A DNA stretch of 8,149 nucleotides from an uncultured Francisella sp. (GTDB lineage Bacteria; Pseudomonadota; Gammaproteobacteria; Burkholderiales; Neisseriaceae), in the NCBI GenBank assembly GCA_905373555.1, contig CAJPTP010000038.1, forward strand, positions 1-8,149. Direction: 5' to 3'. Shown piece after piece: positions 1 to 6,943 of the stretch. A program made the position numbers and the translations under genes. Numbering within the stretch: position 1 is the first letter of the stretch; each line of letters begins with the position of its first letter. A model generated the notes under the pieces. It was not told where the DNA came from and did not search any database. It was given only the letters and a program-made list of their open reading frames with translations.

Positions 1-19
1 GCCCGGCCCGGGGCCGCGC

Positions 20-25
20 TAGAAT
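20..25 (+). promoter_or_regulatory. Probable -10 box for sppA
   Basis: TAGAAT differs from TATAAT at one position and sits in the context GCTAGAAT. Transcription would start near base 32, leaving a leader of about 80 bases before the chosen sppA start at 113. The matching -35 box would lie at or just outside the left edge of the window and cannot be seen. This placement also argues against translation starting at the TTG at base 35, which would leave almost no leader. Confidence 0.45.
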
Positions 26-112
26 CGCGCCACCTTGGGCGAGCGCACCGGCCTAAGCAGAAACCCTCGGCGCTTGGATGCGCCCTTCGCGCGCCATTTG
101 CATGGAACTGAA

Positions 113-1123
113 ATGAAAAACTCCGAAAACGACTACACCCGGCCCTCGCCCTTCGACGCGGCCGGCCCCTCATCCGCCCCGCCGGCCGGATCGGGCGCCC
201 GGAGCCAAACCGGCTCCTGGGAGCGCGAGGTGATCGAAAAGCTGCTGCTGGAGGTCTACCGCGAGCGGCGCAACCGGCGCGCGTGGCGTTGGCTGATCGC
301 CATCGTCGTCGCGGTGGCGGTCGCGGGGGCGATGCTCTCGAACGAAGCCGGCTCCGCCTTGGGCGAGCACACGGCGGTGGTTCGGCTGCAGGGGGTCATC
401 GCCTCGAACAACGACACCGCGGCCAACCTCATCGCGGGCTTGGAGCAGGCTTACGCAAGCAAGGGCGTCAAGGCGATCCTGATCGACGCCAACAGCCCGG
501 GCGGCTCGCCCGTGGAGTCCGACGTCGCCTACGAAGAGATCATGCGCCTGAAAAAGGCCCACCCGAAGGTGCCGCTGTACGCCGTCGCGGGCGACGTGTG
601 CGCATCCGGCTGCTACTACATCGTCTCGGCGGCCGACAAGATTTACGCCAACCCATCCAGCATCGTGGGCAGCATCGGCGTGATTTACAGCAACTTCGGC
701 TTCACGGGCCTGATGGGCAAATGGGGGGTCGAGCGGCGGCTGAAGACCGCGGGGCGCAACAAAGGCATGGGCGATCCGTTCTCGCCCGAGACCGAAGAGG
801 CCAACGCCGTGATCGACAAGCTGCTGCAAGACTCGCACAAGGTCTTCATCGACCGGGTCAAGGCCGGGCGCAAAGACAGGCTCAAGTGGCAAGGCGACGA
901 CCAAATCTTCAGCGGCCGCATCTACTCGGGGATCGAAGGCAAAGAGGTCGGGCTGATCGACGATTTCGGCAGCCTGCAGTCGGTCGCGCGCGACGTCGTG
1001 AAGGCCGAGAAGCTGGTCGATTACACCGCGATCGACTACCGCTCCAGGCTGCTTCGGTCCTTGGGCTCGGAGTTCAAGGGCGCCTTGCAAGAAACTTTCG
1101 AACAGGGCGGCGAGCTGCGCTAA
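113..1123 (+). CDS. sppA: S49 family signal peptide peptidase (SppA-like), membrane-anchored serine protease
   Basis: The predicted product has 336 residues. SppA-type proteases cut cleaved signal peptides and other membrane-associated peptides, using a Ser/Lys dyad. A cytoplasmic, Pro/Ser-rich N-terminus (about residues 1-40) leads into a basic stretch (RERRNRRAWRW) and one transmembrane helix at about residues 58-76. The positive residues before the helix predict N-in topology, with the protease domain in the periplasm. The fold signature is clear: NSPGGSPVES near residue 128, then the nucleophile in CASGCYYI (Ser165), then NPSSIVGSIGVI, then the putative general-base lysine in RNKGMGDPFSPE (Lys217). 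The 52-residue Ser-Lys distance equals that of the short Bacillus-type SppA (Ser147/Lys199), so this is the single-domain form, not the double-length E. coli form. The frame stays open upstream to a TTG at 35, but ATG 113 follows a weak GGAA ribosome site (104-107) and fits the promoter better. hinT follows 73 bases downstream. SohB-like is the alternative name within the same family. Confidence 0.9.
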   Translation: MKNSENDYTRPSPFDAAGPSSAPPAGSGARSQTGSWEREVIEKLLLEVYRERRNRRAWRWLIAIVVAVAVAGAMLSNEAGSALGEHTAVVRLQGVIASNNDTAANLIAGLEQAYASKGVKAILIDANSPGGSPVESDVAYEEIMRLKKAHPKVPLYAVAGDVCASGCYYIVSAADKIYANPSSIVGSIGVIYSNFGFTGLMGKWGVERRLKTAGRNKGMGDPFSPETEEANAVIDKLLQDSHKVFIDRVKAGRKDRLKWQGDDQIFSGRIYSGIEGKEVGLIDDFGSLQSVARDVVKAEKLVDYTAIDYRSRLLRSLGSEFKGALQETFEQGGELR

Positions 1124-1145
1124 GCGCCAAGCCGCCGAGCCCACA

Positions 1146-1180
1146 GCGCGCAAACCCAGCCCCGCTTTGGCCTTGCGCGC
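1146..1180 (+). repeat. Inverted repeat in the sppA-hinT gap
   Basis: GCGCGCAA (1146-1153) and TTGCGCGC (1173-1180) are perfect 8-base complements separated by 19 bases, ending just before the hinT ribosome site. The transcript could form a hairpin here, which might act in processing between sppA and hinT or shape hinT translation. No T tract follows, so it is not an intrinsic terminator. In DNA this GC-rich such repeats can arise by chance. Confidence 0.3.
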
Positions 1181-1196
1181 GCCAAAGGAGAAAACG

Positions 1197-1523
1197 ATGT
1201 CCAACCCGGATTGCCTGTTTTGCAAAATCGCGGCCAAGGAAGTGCCCTCGACCATCGTCAGCGAAGATGACGACATCCTCGTGTTCAAGGATCTGTACCC
1301 TTCCGCCCCCGTCCATTTGCTTGTGATCCCCAAAAAGCACATCTCGTCGCTGTTCGACCTGACCGACGAGGATGAGGCGCTGATGGGCAAGATCGTGCGC
1401 GCCCTGCCCAAGCTTGCCAAAGAGCACGGCTTGGATCGCGGCTTCAAGACGCAGATCAACACCGGCAAAGGCGGAGGCCAAGAAGTGATGCACATCCACT
1501 TCCACCTCATGGGCCGCCCCTAA
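1197..1523 (+). CDS. hinT: Histidine triad (HIT) nucleotide-binding protein, Hint branch
   Basis: The predicted product has 108 residues, slightly shorter than E. coli HinT (about 119). Hint proteins are small homodimeric cytosolic hydrolases that cleave purine nucleoside phosphoramidates, including adenylated lysine. The diagnostic C-terminal triad is present as HIHFHLMG (His99, His101, His103). His101 corresponds to the catalytic nucleophile, and the upstream N-T-G-K-G-G-G-Q segment (from Asn88) matches the conserved Asn/Gly-Gln loop. The N-terminus has CLFC (Cys6, Cys9), the metal-binding pair of many Hint proteins, and the body has the usual PSAPVHLLVIPKKHI strand-loop. The start is set by AGGAG at 1186-1190, six bases before ATG 1197; an in-frame ATG at 1167 has no such site. 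The protein ends only three residues after HLMG, so the C-terminal tail beyond the triad is very short. It probably shares a transcript with sppA, and the terminator at 1564-1595 follows its stop. Confidence 0.93.
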   Translation: MSNPDCLFCKIAAKEVPSTIVSEDDDILVFKDLYPSAPVHLLVIPKKHISSLFDLTDEDEALMGKIVRALPKLAKEHGLDRGFKTQINTGKGGGQEVMHIHFHLMGRP

Positions 1524-1563
1524 CCCCCGCCCAAAAAAGCGCAAGCGAAAAAAGATCCAACGC

Positions 1564-1595
1564 AAAAAGGCGAGCTTCGGCTCGCCTTTTTTTTT
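1564..1595. terminator. Bidirectional intrinsic terminator between convergent hinT and priA
   Basis: GGCGAGC (1569-1575) pairs perfectly with GCTCGCC (1580-1586) across a TTCG loop. The closing C-G pair makes this the very stable C(UUCG)G tetraloop. Nine T residues follow (1587-1595), giving a textbook rho-independent terminator for hinT on the + strand. Five A residues precede the stem (1564-1568), giving a U5 tract for priA transcripts arriving on the - strand. It lies 41 bases after the hinT stop and 42 bases after the priA stop, so it can serve both genes. Confidence 0.93.
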
Positions 1596-1636
1596 GGGCC
1601 CGGCGCGCCGCCCGCCCAAGAAGCCGGCGGCGCGCC

Positions 1637-4600
1637 TTAGTCGCAGGGATCGACGTTGATCGCCCACACCACCGAGCGGTTTTTTTCGCCCAGCCGCTCC
1701 ATTTCCCCCTTCACGACCGCAATGGCCTTGTGCAGATCCGAGCGCTTGGGGCCCTCGATCCACAGCAGCGCCCTTTCTTTGCCCTTGAGCCTTTGCAGCC
1801 AATGCGCGACGGGGCCGGAAAGGGACGCGTCGATGGGCGCGTTTTGGCTTTGCGCCATTTTGCCCAAGCGCGCTTGGGCGCGCTCGCGGACGGTTTGCAA
1901 AAACCCCTCGGCCGTCTCGTAGTCGTCGGCGTCGGCCCGGGCGTAGGCCGCATGCCCGCACGGCGGGATCCCGTATTTTTCGCGCTCCTCAAGCTCGCTT
2001 CGCGCAAAGCCCTCGTAGTCGCGCCGCGCCACGAAGTCGTACAGCAGGTTTTCGGGCTCGCGCGTCTGGATCACGGCCACGCCCCGCTTGCCCTTGCGCC
2101 GGCCCGCCCGGCCCGCGACTTGGCATAAGGTCGAAAACAGATTCTCCTTGGCCCGAAGGCTCGCCCCATGCAGGCCCGAATCCGCCCCCGCGACCACGAC
2201 CAAGCTCAAGTTGTCGAAGTCATGGCCTTTGGCCAGCATCTGCGTGCCCACCAGCACGTCGATTTCGCCTTTGTTGGCCTGCCTGTAGATTTCCTCCCAC
2301 GCCCCCTTGCCCGACGCCGTGTCCGCGTCGACGCGGACGACCCGGGCCTCGGGGATCGCCTCGCGCACCGCGAGCTCCGCCTTTTGCGTGCCGTCGCCCA
2401 AAGGCGCGAGCTCGTCGGAGCCGCAGCGCGGGCAAAAGCGGGGGATCTCGGTTTCGTAGCCGCAATGGTGGCAGCGCAGGCAGCGGTCTTGCAGGTGAAG
2501 CACCAAGGCGCCCGAGCAGTCGGGGCAGCCGACGGCCTGCATGCAATCCATGCAGCGGTAGGCGGGCGCGTAGCCGCGCCGGTTGATGAACACCAGCGAC
2601 AGGTCGCCGCGCTCGAAGTTTTCGCGCAACAGCGCGAGCGAGCGCTCGCTTAGGCCCCGGTTGAGCCGCATGCCCTTCATGTCCTGCAGCTCGATCTCGG
2701 GCAGGGCCGAGTCGTTGGCGCGCCGGGTCAGCCGCAGCAGGGCGTAGCGCCCGTCCAAGGCGTTTTTGTAGCTTTCCATGCTCGGCGTGGCCGAGCCCAG
2801 CACCACGGGGCAGTCGCGCTGGCGTGCCGCCCACACGGCCAAGTCGCGCGCGTTGTACTTCAGCCCATCCTCTTGCTTGTACGACCGGTCGTGCTCCTCG
2901 TCCACGACGATCAGGCCCAGGTTGGGCATCGGGGTGAACACCGACAGGCGCGTGCCCACGACCAACCCGGCCTCGCCCCGGCTTGCCCGACCAAACGCCG
3001 CCAAACGCTCCGAGGCGGAGGCGGCGCTGTGGGCCACGACGCAATCGACTCCGGGAAAGCGCCGGCGCAGGCGGTCCATCAGCTGCGGGGTGAGGTTGAT
3101 CTCGGGCACCAAAAACAGAGCCTGCTTGCCCCGATTCAGCGCATCGGCCATCGCCTCCATGTACACCTCGGTTTTGCCGCTGCCTGTCACGCCCAGCAGC
3201 AAAAACGCCGCGAAGCCGCCCAAGGCGGAGCGAATCGCCGCGCGCGCGGCGCTTTGCTCCTCGTTGAGCCTCACGCGCGCGGGCCCCGGTTCCGGCGCGG
3301 CCGCAACCGCGGCCGCCGCCTCGGCCTCCGACGAAGCCCGGGGCGATGCCGCGATCCCGCCGCCGCGCGCGCGTTTGGTTTCGCCCCCCTCGACCGAGAC
3401 GGCCTCTTCTTGCCCAAACAGGCCCGGGCTCTTGGGCGCCGAGGCGGCTTTCCCGCGATCCTCGGCAAAGCGCGCCGTCTCCATGCGCCGGGCGCGCCGC
3501 CGCTCCTCTTCGGTCGGGGCCCGAAGCTCGCGCCGATCGCGCAGGTTCGCCAAAAAGGGCATGCACGAGGGATCGATCGCCAGCGCCTCGGCGACGGTCG
3601 TCGGCCCTTGGGCCAAACGCCTGCGCAGGCGCCGGCGCCCCGATCGGGCGGCCAGCTCCATCCGCCCTTTTCCGGTGAGCTCCCACATCTCCCGCCCCAG
3701 GCATTCGCGCCGCTCCTTGGCGCTTTTCGCCTTCTTGCGGGCAATCCCCAAAGCCGCCCACGACCGCAGCAAAGCCGGGCCGTCTTGGCACAGCTTTTCG
3801 GCGGCGGACGGCTCGACGAAGCCCTCCCGCAGCGCCGAGACCAGCGCCAAAAAGCCCTTGTCCTTGGCCAAGGCGGGGGTGATGTACAAATCCAAGGCTT
3901 GGGCGAACCGTCTTTTGGTTCGGCCGCCCCGAATCGCGCCGCCTTGGGCGCAGGGCCGCCGCAGCGCGCCCGCTTGATCCGCGCGCGCCTTCAGCGCCTC
4001 GCGCGGGTCGTCGCCTTTCAGGCTCGGCGCCGCCGCGGTTTCGGCCGCGGTTTTGAGCGCGCAATCGACCGCGCAATCCGCCGCAAAGCCGGCCTCAACC
4101 CCGTCCTCCAAACCCGCCGCGGGCACGGTTTTTGGCGCGGCGGGCTGCGCGCGCTCCGCCTCGGGCGCCGCTTGCCTCAACCCTTTGGGCTCGGATCGGG
4201 CGTAGGGCGAGACGCCGGGCAACGGCTCATCCCCGCCGCCGCCCACCGCAGCCTGCAGCCAACCCGGGGGCCGGCCCTCGGGGGCGGCCAGGCGCGCCGC
4301 CTCGCGGGAAATCGAGCGCAGAAAATTGTCGTTGAGGGTCTTCTTGCCCAAGGCGGTGAGCCCGTAGACGACATCCTCGGGGGCGTCCGGGCCCGCTTTG
4401 CGCGCCCAGCCCTCGCTTTGCCATTTGGCCAAGCGCGAGCGCGCGAGGCGCGACGCCGCCAACGCCTCGGCCAAGCTCACGCCTTGGCCCGGGCGATCTT
4501 GCCGCAGCAAGAGCTCGGCCAAGGCCCACCCCGAGTCTGCGGCCGCCTCGGCCGCCATGCGCTCGCGCGCCTTGGGGCCCAGGACAATCGCGTCGCGGCG

Positions 4601-4939
4601 CGCCAAAGGTTGAGGCAGGGGCCGAGGGATGGAGTAGGCGGAGGGCAGGCCGGTGAACACCGTCGGCCCCAAATCATGGTGATAGTAGGACGCGACCAGC
4701 TCAACGAAGTTGCGCCAAAAGGCGGGCAGGCGGCCCTCGCCCTCGAAGACGCGCTCGACGGGCTTGACCTTGCCCGGGTCGATCCCGGGGGCGTCCAGTC
4801 TGCGCCAAGCGACGCCCGCCAAAGTCTTGCCCCGCAGCCGCACCGCCACGCGCGAACCGATGGGGATCGGCGACGGCGAGGAGTACACGGGCAAGGAGAA
4901 GCGATTGACGTCGATGGCGATCTCGTAAAAGTAAGTCAC
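1637..4939 (-). CDS. priA: Primosomal protein N' PriA, 3'-to-5' replication-restart helicase, enlarged form
   Basis: The predicted product has 1100 residues, against about 730 in E. coli. PriA binds abandoned forks and D-loops, unwinds the lagging arm and starts DnaB reloading. The 3'-DNA-binding domain is at about residues 1-105 (FYEIAIDVNRF, then SSPSPIPIGSRVAVRLRG). The superfamily 2 core is intact: GVTGSGKTE (Walker A, Lys589), VVDEEHD (DEEH 680-683), GSATPS (715-720), GTQMLAKGHDF (898-908) and QVAGRAGR (940-947). The zinc-binding insert keeps all eight cysteines (796, 799, 805, 808, 823, 826, 836, 839) plus an extra Cys820. The surplus lies before the helicase: a first winged-helix-like module (117-184), an Ala/Pro-rich linker (216-340), a second module (346-404), the module resembling the E. 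coli winged helix (420-474) and an acidic/Ala-rich linker (475-555). The start is a GTG preceded by GGAG (4945-4948) with a five-base spacer. The frame stays open to 5077, but those 46 residues look non-conserved. It lies 144 bases downstream of yihY on the same strand. Confidence 0.95.
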   Translation of the reverse strand: MTYFYEIAIDVNRFSLPVYSSPSPIPIGSRVAVRLRGKTLAGVAWRRLDAPGIDPGKVKPVERVFEGEGRLPAFWRNFVELVASYYHHDLGPTVFTGLPSAYSIPRPLPQPLARRDAIVLGPKARERMAAEAAADSGWALAELLLRQDRPGQGVSLAEALAASRLARSRLAKWQSEGWARKAGPDAPEDVVYGLTALGKKTLNDNFLRSISREAARLAAPEGRPPGWLQAAVGGGGDEPLPGVSPYARSEPKGLRQAAPEAERAQPAAPKTVPAAGLEDGVEAGFAADCAVDCALKTAAETAAAPSLKGDDPREALKARADQAGALRRPCAQGGAIRGGRTKRRFAQALDLYITPALAKDKGFLALVSALREGFVEPSAAEKLCQDGPALLRSWAALGIARKKAKSAKERRECLGREMWELTGKGRMELAARSGRRRLRRRLAQGPTTVAEALAIDPSCMPFLANLRDRRELRAPTEEERRRARRMETARFAEDRGKAASAPKSPGLFGQEEAVSVEGGETKRARGGGIAASPRASSEAEAAAAVAAAPEPGPARVRLNEEQSAARAAIRSALGGFAAFLLLGVTGSGKTEVYMEAMADALNRGKQALFLVPEINLTPQLMDRLRRRFPGVDCVVAHSAASASERLAAFGRASRGEAGLVVGTRLSVFTPMPNLGLIVVDEEHDRSYKQEDGLKYNARDLAVWAARQRDCPVVLGSATPSMESYKNALDGRYALLRLTRRANDSALPEIELQDMKGMRLNRGLSERSLALLRENFERGDLSLVFINRRGYAPAYRCMDCMQAVGCPDCSGALVLHLQDRCLRCHHCGYETEIPRFCPRCGSDELAPLGDGTQKAELAVREAIPEARVVRVDADTASGKGAWEEIYRQANKGEIDVLVGTQMLAKGHDFDNLSLVVVAGADSGLHGASLRAKENLFSTLCQVAGRAGRRKGKRGVAVIQTREPENLLYDFVARRDYEGFARSELEEREKYGIPPCGHAAYARADADDYETAEGFLQTVRERAQARLGKMAQSQNAPIDASLSGPVAHWLQRLKGKERALLWIEGPKRSDLHKAIAVVKGEMERLGEKNRSVVWAINVDPCD

Positions 4940-5083
4940 GCGCGCTCCGGCTCGCCGCCGCGCCCGCCCGGGCGGAACGCCAAGAGCGGGGCGCGGAGCC
5001 GACGAAACAAAAAGACGGGAGGGGAGGAAGCAAGAAAAAGGAAAGATGAAAAAGCCCCCGGCGTCGGGCGCCCCCAAGGCGCC
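4940..5083. other. Intergenic spacer between yihY and priA
   Basis: This 144-base gap separates two genes on the - strand. The half next to yihY is a purine-rich tract on the + strand (about 5016-5053), that is C/T-rich in the transcript. The half next to priA is GC-rich and contains the priA ribosome site. I find no convincing -35/-10 pair for a separate priA promoter and no strong terminator after yihY. Read-through from yihY into priA is therefore possible but unproven. Confidence 0.5.
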
Positions 5084-6724
5084 TCACCGGCCGCGGGGGC
5101 CGATCGGGCCTTCGCCCCGCGCGGGGCCTTGGGGATCCTCGGGGTCTTTGGGAGATTCGATGGATTCGATGAATTCGGGGGCCCAAGGGAACCCGAGGCC
5201 TTCGGGGCATTCGGGGCCCTCGGGAACGGCGCCGGGATCGGGGTCGGGCGCGGCGCCCAAGCGAACGGGGCCGGCGCCGAGAGGGCGCATGGCGTTGCCG
5301 CTCAACGCGCCGTCGCGGCTTTGCCAAGCCAAGGCGCCGCCCCGCTTCGCTTCGCGGCCGTCGGGCTTGTCCGGCCCCTTGACGGCCTCTTCCGAGGCCA
5401 AGTCGCGCGCCTTGCCCTTGCGGCCCCACCATCTGCGCTTGGCGCGGCCTTGGGGGCGGTCGAACTCGACCTTCCCGTCCCGCATCGAGTCGATGAATTG
5501 CTGAAGGCTCATGTTCAGGCCCATGACCAAGGGGGTGAGCCGCGCCGCCAATTCGGCGGCGACGGGGTTGCGCCGGTTGGGGTCGGATGGGCGGTAGACA
5601 AACTGCTCGAACAGCTCATCCAAGTAGATGCGGTCGGCGTCTTTGAGCAGCGCATAGCCCCGGTCGCTTTCGACGATGTAGCCCAACGCCATGAGCTTGG
5701 CCAAAATATTGCCCAAATCGTCGAAGCCGATGTTCATGTAGTTGGGAAACTGCGCCACCGAGATCAGCCGGCCCTCGATCTGCGCCTCGCGCAACAGGCA
5801 CAGCGAATACACCACCTGATCGTACAGCGGGTCGCGCGCGAAATGGCGGCGAAAGCCCTCGCCCTTCCAGTGCGACAGCGACGCGGTGAACACCGCCCCC
5901 ATCAAAATCACCAGCCACAGGCAATAAATCCACACCAAAAACAGGGGAACGGCGGCGAAGGCGCCGTAGACGAACTCGTAGCCGTTGAAGTTTTTGACGT
6001 ACACGCCAAAAAGCCGACGCAGCGCCTCGAAGGAAAAGCCCGAAAGCATGCCGCCGAACAAGGCGTGGCGCATGGGCACGTAAACGCAGGGCACCAGACG
6101 AAACATCGCCGCGGCGGCCAAGCCCGCCAAAAACCCCGTGGACAAGAAATACAGCGCGCTCGTGGCGAAGGGGTAGTCGATCGAAAAGTTCGTGGGCTTG
6201 ACCGCCAAAGAGAACGTGGCGCTGGCCAAAAGCACGACGACGGGCCCCAGAGTCAGCGTCGTCCAGTACACCAAAAGGCGAAACAGCAAGGGGCGGCGCT
6301 GCTTGGAGTTCCAAATCGAGTTGAAGGTTTGCTCGATGGTGTACATCAGCATGATCGACGTCGCGAACAGCATGGCGCCGCCGATGGCGGTGAGCTTGCC
6401 CGCCTTGTCCACGAACTCTTGGATGTACTCCTTGACCGCGGTCGCCCCGTCGGGCAGCAGGAAGGCCGACAGCTCATCGTAAATGTTGTCGGTCAGCCGG
6501 CCGAACATCGGGAAGGCGCGCACCAGCACCAAAGCGACGGTCAGAAACGGCACCATCGCCAACAAAGTGGTGTAGGTCAGGCTCGAGGCGACGCGGGTGA
6601 TGCGAAAGTCCATCATCCGCCTGTACTGGAAAAAGGCGAACGCCAAATATTTGTTGGCGGCAAAAGTCCGCATCGCGGCGCGGATCATCCGCTTGAAGGT
6701 GCGCTCTTTTTTCAGATCCAGCAT
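5084..6724 (-). CDS. YihY/BrkB family (UPF0761) inner-membrane protein with C-terminal soluble domain and Pro/Gly/Glu-rich tail
   Basis: The predicted product has 546 residues; E. coli YihY has about 290. The family was once called ribonuclease BN, an assignment since moved to another gene, and its function is not settled. The membrane part (about residues 40-285) shows the family pattern: ASSLTYTTLLAMVPFLTV (first helix), helices near 111-129, 149-173, 186-208 and about 220-240, then VYGAFAAVPLFLVWIYCLWL (last helix, 252-280), giving about six helices. A soluble region follows (about 295-415) with a winged-helix look (ISVAQFPNYMNIGF, then LAKLMALGYIVES). The last 120 residues (426-546) are low complexity: a Lys/Arg-rich start (RAKRRWWGRKGK), then Pro/Gly/Glu-rich sequence with PEG/PEC tripeptides and an IESIES repeat. 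The start ATG at 6724 follows a G-rich region (GGCGGGGGCG); upstream codons stay open to 7009 but encode Ala/Gly/Arg-rich sequence unlike the family. Met13 (6688) is a less likely alternative start. Confidence 0.88.
   Translation of the reverse strand: MLDLKKERTFKRMIRAAMRTFAANKYLAFAFFQYRRMMDFRITRVASSLTYTTLLAMVPFLTVALVLVRAFPMFGRLTDNIYDELSAFLLPDGATAVKEYIQEFVDKAGKLTAIGGAMLFATSIMLMYTIEQTFNSIWNSKQRRPLLFRLLVYWTTLTLGPVVVLLASATFSLAVKPTNFSIDYPFATSALYFLSTGFLAGLAAAAMFRLVPCVYVPMRHALFGGMLSGFSFEALRRLFGVYVKNFNGYEFVYGAFAAVPLFLVWIYCLWLVILMGAVFTASLSHWKGEGFRRHFARDPLYDQVVYSLCLLREAQIEGRLISVAQFPNYMNIGFDDLGNILAKLMALGYIVESDRGYALLKDADRIYLDELFEQFVYRPSDPNRRNPVAAELAARLTPLVMGLNMSLQQFIDSMRDGKVEFDRPQGRAKRRWWGRKGKARDLASEEAVKGPDKPDGREAKRGGALAWQSRDGALSGNAMRPLGAGPVRLGAAPDPDPGAVPEGPECPEGLGFPWAPEFIESIESPKDPEDPQGPARGEGPIGPRGR
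5154..5177. repeat. Tandem 9-base repeat in the yihY 3' end
   Basis: GATTCGATG occurs twice in tandem (5154-5162, 5163-5171), followed by the partial copy AATTCG (5172-5177). On the - strand it encodes the IESIES segment of the YihY tail. The nine-base unit keeps the reading frame, so copy-number change would add or remove three residues without breaking the gene. Confidence 0.7.
5197..5223. repeat. Second tandem 9-base repeat in the yihY 3' end
   Basis: Three imperfect units lie head to tail: GGCCTTCGG (5197-5205), GGCATTCGG (5206-5214) and GGCCCTCGG (5215-5223). On the - strand they encode PEG-PEC-PEG. They differ from each other at one or two bases, as expected for an old or drifting tandem duplication. 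This unit is distinct from the one at 5154-5177, and both are multiples of three in length. Confidence 0.7.
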
Positions 6725-6809
6725 CGGTCGCCCCCGCCTTTGGGTTGGCGCGGCGCCCGCCGATCGGGCGCCCGCCGCGCCGCCTGCGCCTCGGGCGCCG
6801 GATCCGGCC

Positions 6810-6847
6810 GGCGCTTGAGGCGCAGCGTCAATGTTAACGCAAGCGCC
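6810..6847. repeat. Nested inverted repeats in the yihY-ilvE divergent region (yihY side)
   Basis: GGCGCTTG (6810-6817) and CAAGCGCC (6840-6847) are perfect complements. Between them lies an operator-like pseudo-palindrome, GCGTCAA (6825-6831), TG, TTAACGC (6834-6840), with one mismatch in seven. This is the most AT-rich spot in a very GC-rich region and lies about 100 bases upstream of the yihY start. It could hold the yihY promoter or a regulator site. I could not assign a convincing -35/-10 pair on the - strand. Confidence 0.45.
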
Positions 6848-6887
6848 CGGCCTTCCCGGGCCAAGGCGCCGCCGAGGCGAATCGGCC

Positions 6888-6914
6888 GCGCCGAATTCGG
6901 CGCAAAATTGCGCC
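6888..6914. repeat. Two overlapping palindromes in the yihY-ilvE divergent region
   Basis: GCGCCGAATTCGGCGC (6888-6903) is a perfect 16-base palindrome. Its right arm is shared with a second one, GGCGCAA (6899-6905), AA, TTGCGCC (6908-6914), which has perfect seven-base arms. The result is three alternating half-sites of the form GGCGC plus an AT core. The block lies about 50 bases upstream of the candidate ilvE -10 box, so a repressor or activator controlling one or both divergent genes is a reasonable inference. The regulator is unknown. Confidence 0.5.
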
Positions 6915-6927
6915 CCGCCGAACGCCC

Positions 6928-6941
6928 AACGCCCCGGCGTT
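6928..6941. repeat. Short palindrome next to the candidate ilvE -35 region
   Basis: AACGCC (6928-6933) and GGCGTT (6936-6941) are perfect six-base arms around CC. The site directly abuts the weak -35 candidate at 6944-6949, so a protein bound here could affect polymerase. The short arms in GC-rich DNA make chance a fair alternative. Confidence 0.3.
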
Positions 6942-6943
6942 CC

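Noticed and set aside
170..1510. A 446-codon open frame on the - strand across sppA and hinT
   Set aside because: It is antisense to two well-supported genes, spans their intergenic gap and shows no recognisable family; a GC-bias shadow.
1679..1686. In-frame A AAA AAC slippery heptamer on the - strand near the priA 3' end, with the -1 frame open far past the stop
   Set aside because: The shift would replace only the last residues of PriA and run through the bidirectional terminator into antisense hinT. No stimulatory structure is obvious, and AAC is a weak second codon for slippage in bacteria. Chance is more likely.
5049..5068. Possible intrinsic terminator after yihY on the - strand (CCCG-ACGC-CGGG then a T run)
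   Set aside because: The stem is only four pairs and is separated from a five-T run by three bases; too weak to call.
4940..5077. N-terminal extension of PriA by 46 residues
   Set aside because: The extension is Pro/Arg-rich and unlike PriA N-termini. The GTG at 4939 has a well-placed GGAG and begins directly at the conserved 3'-DNA-binding domain.
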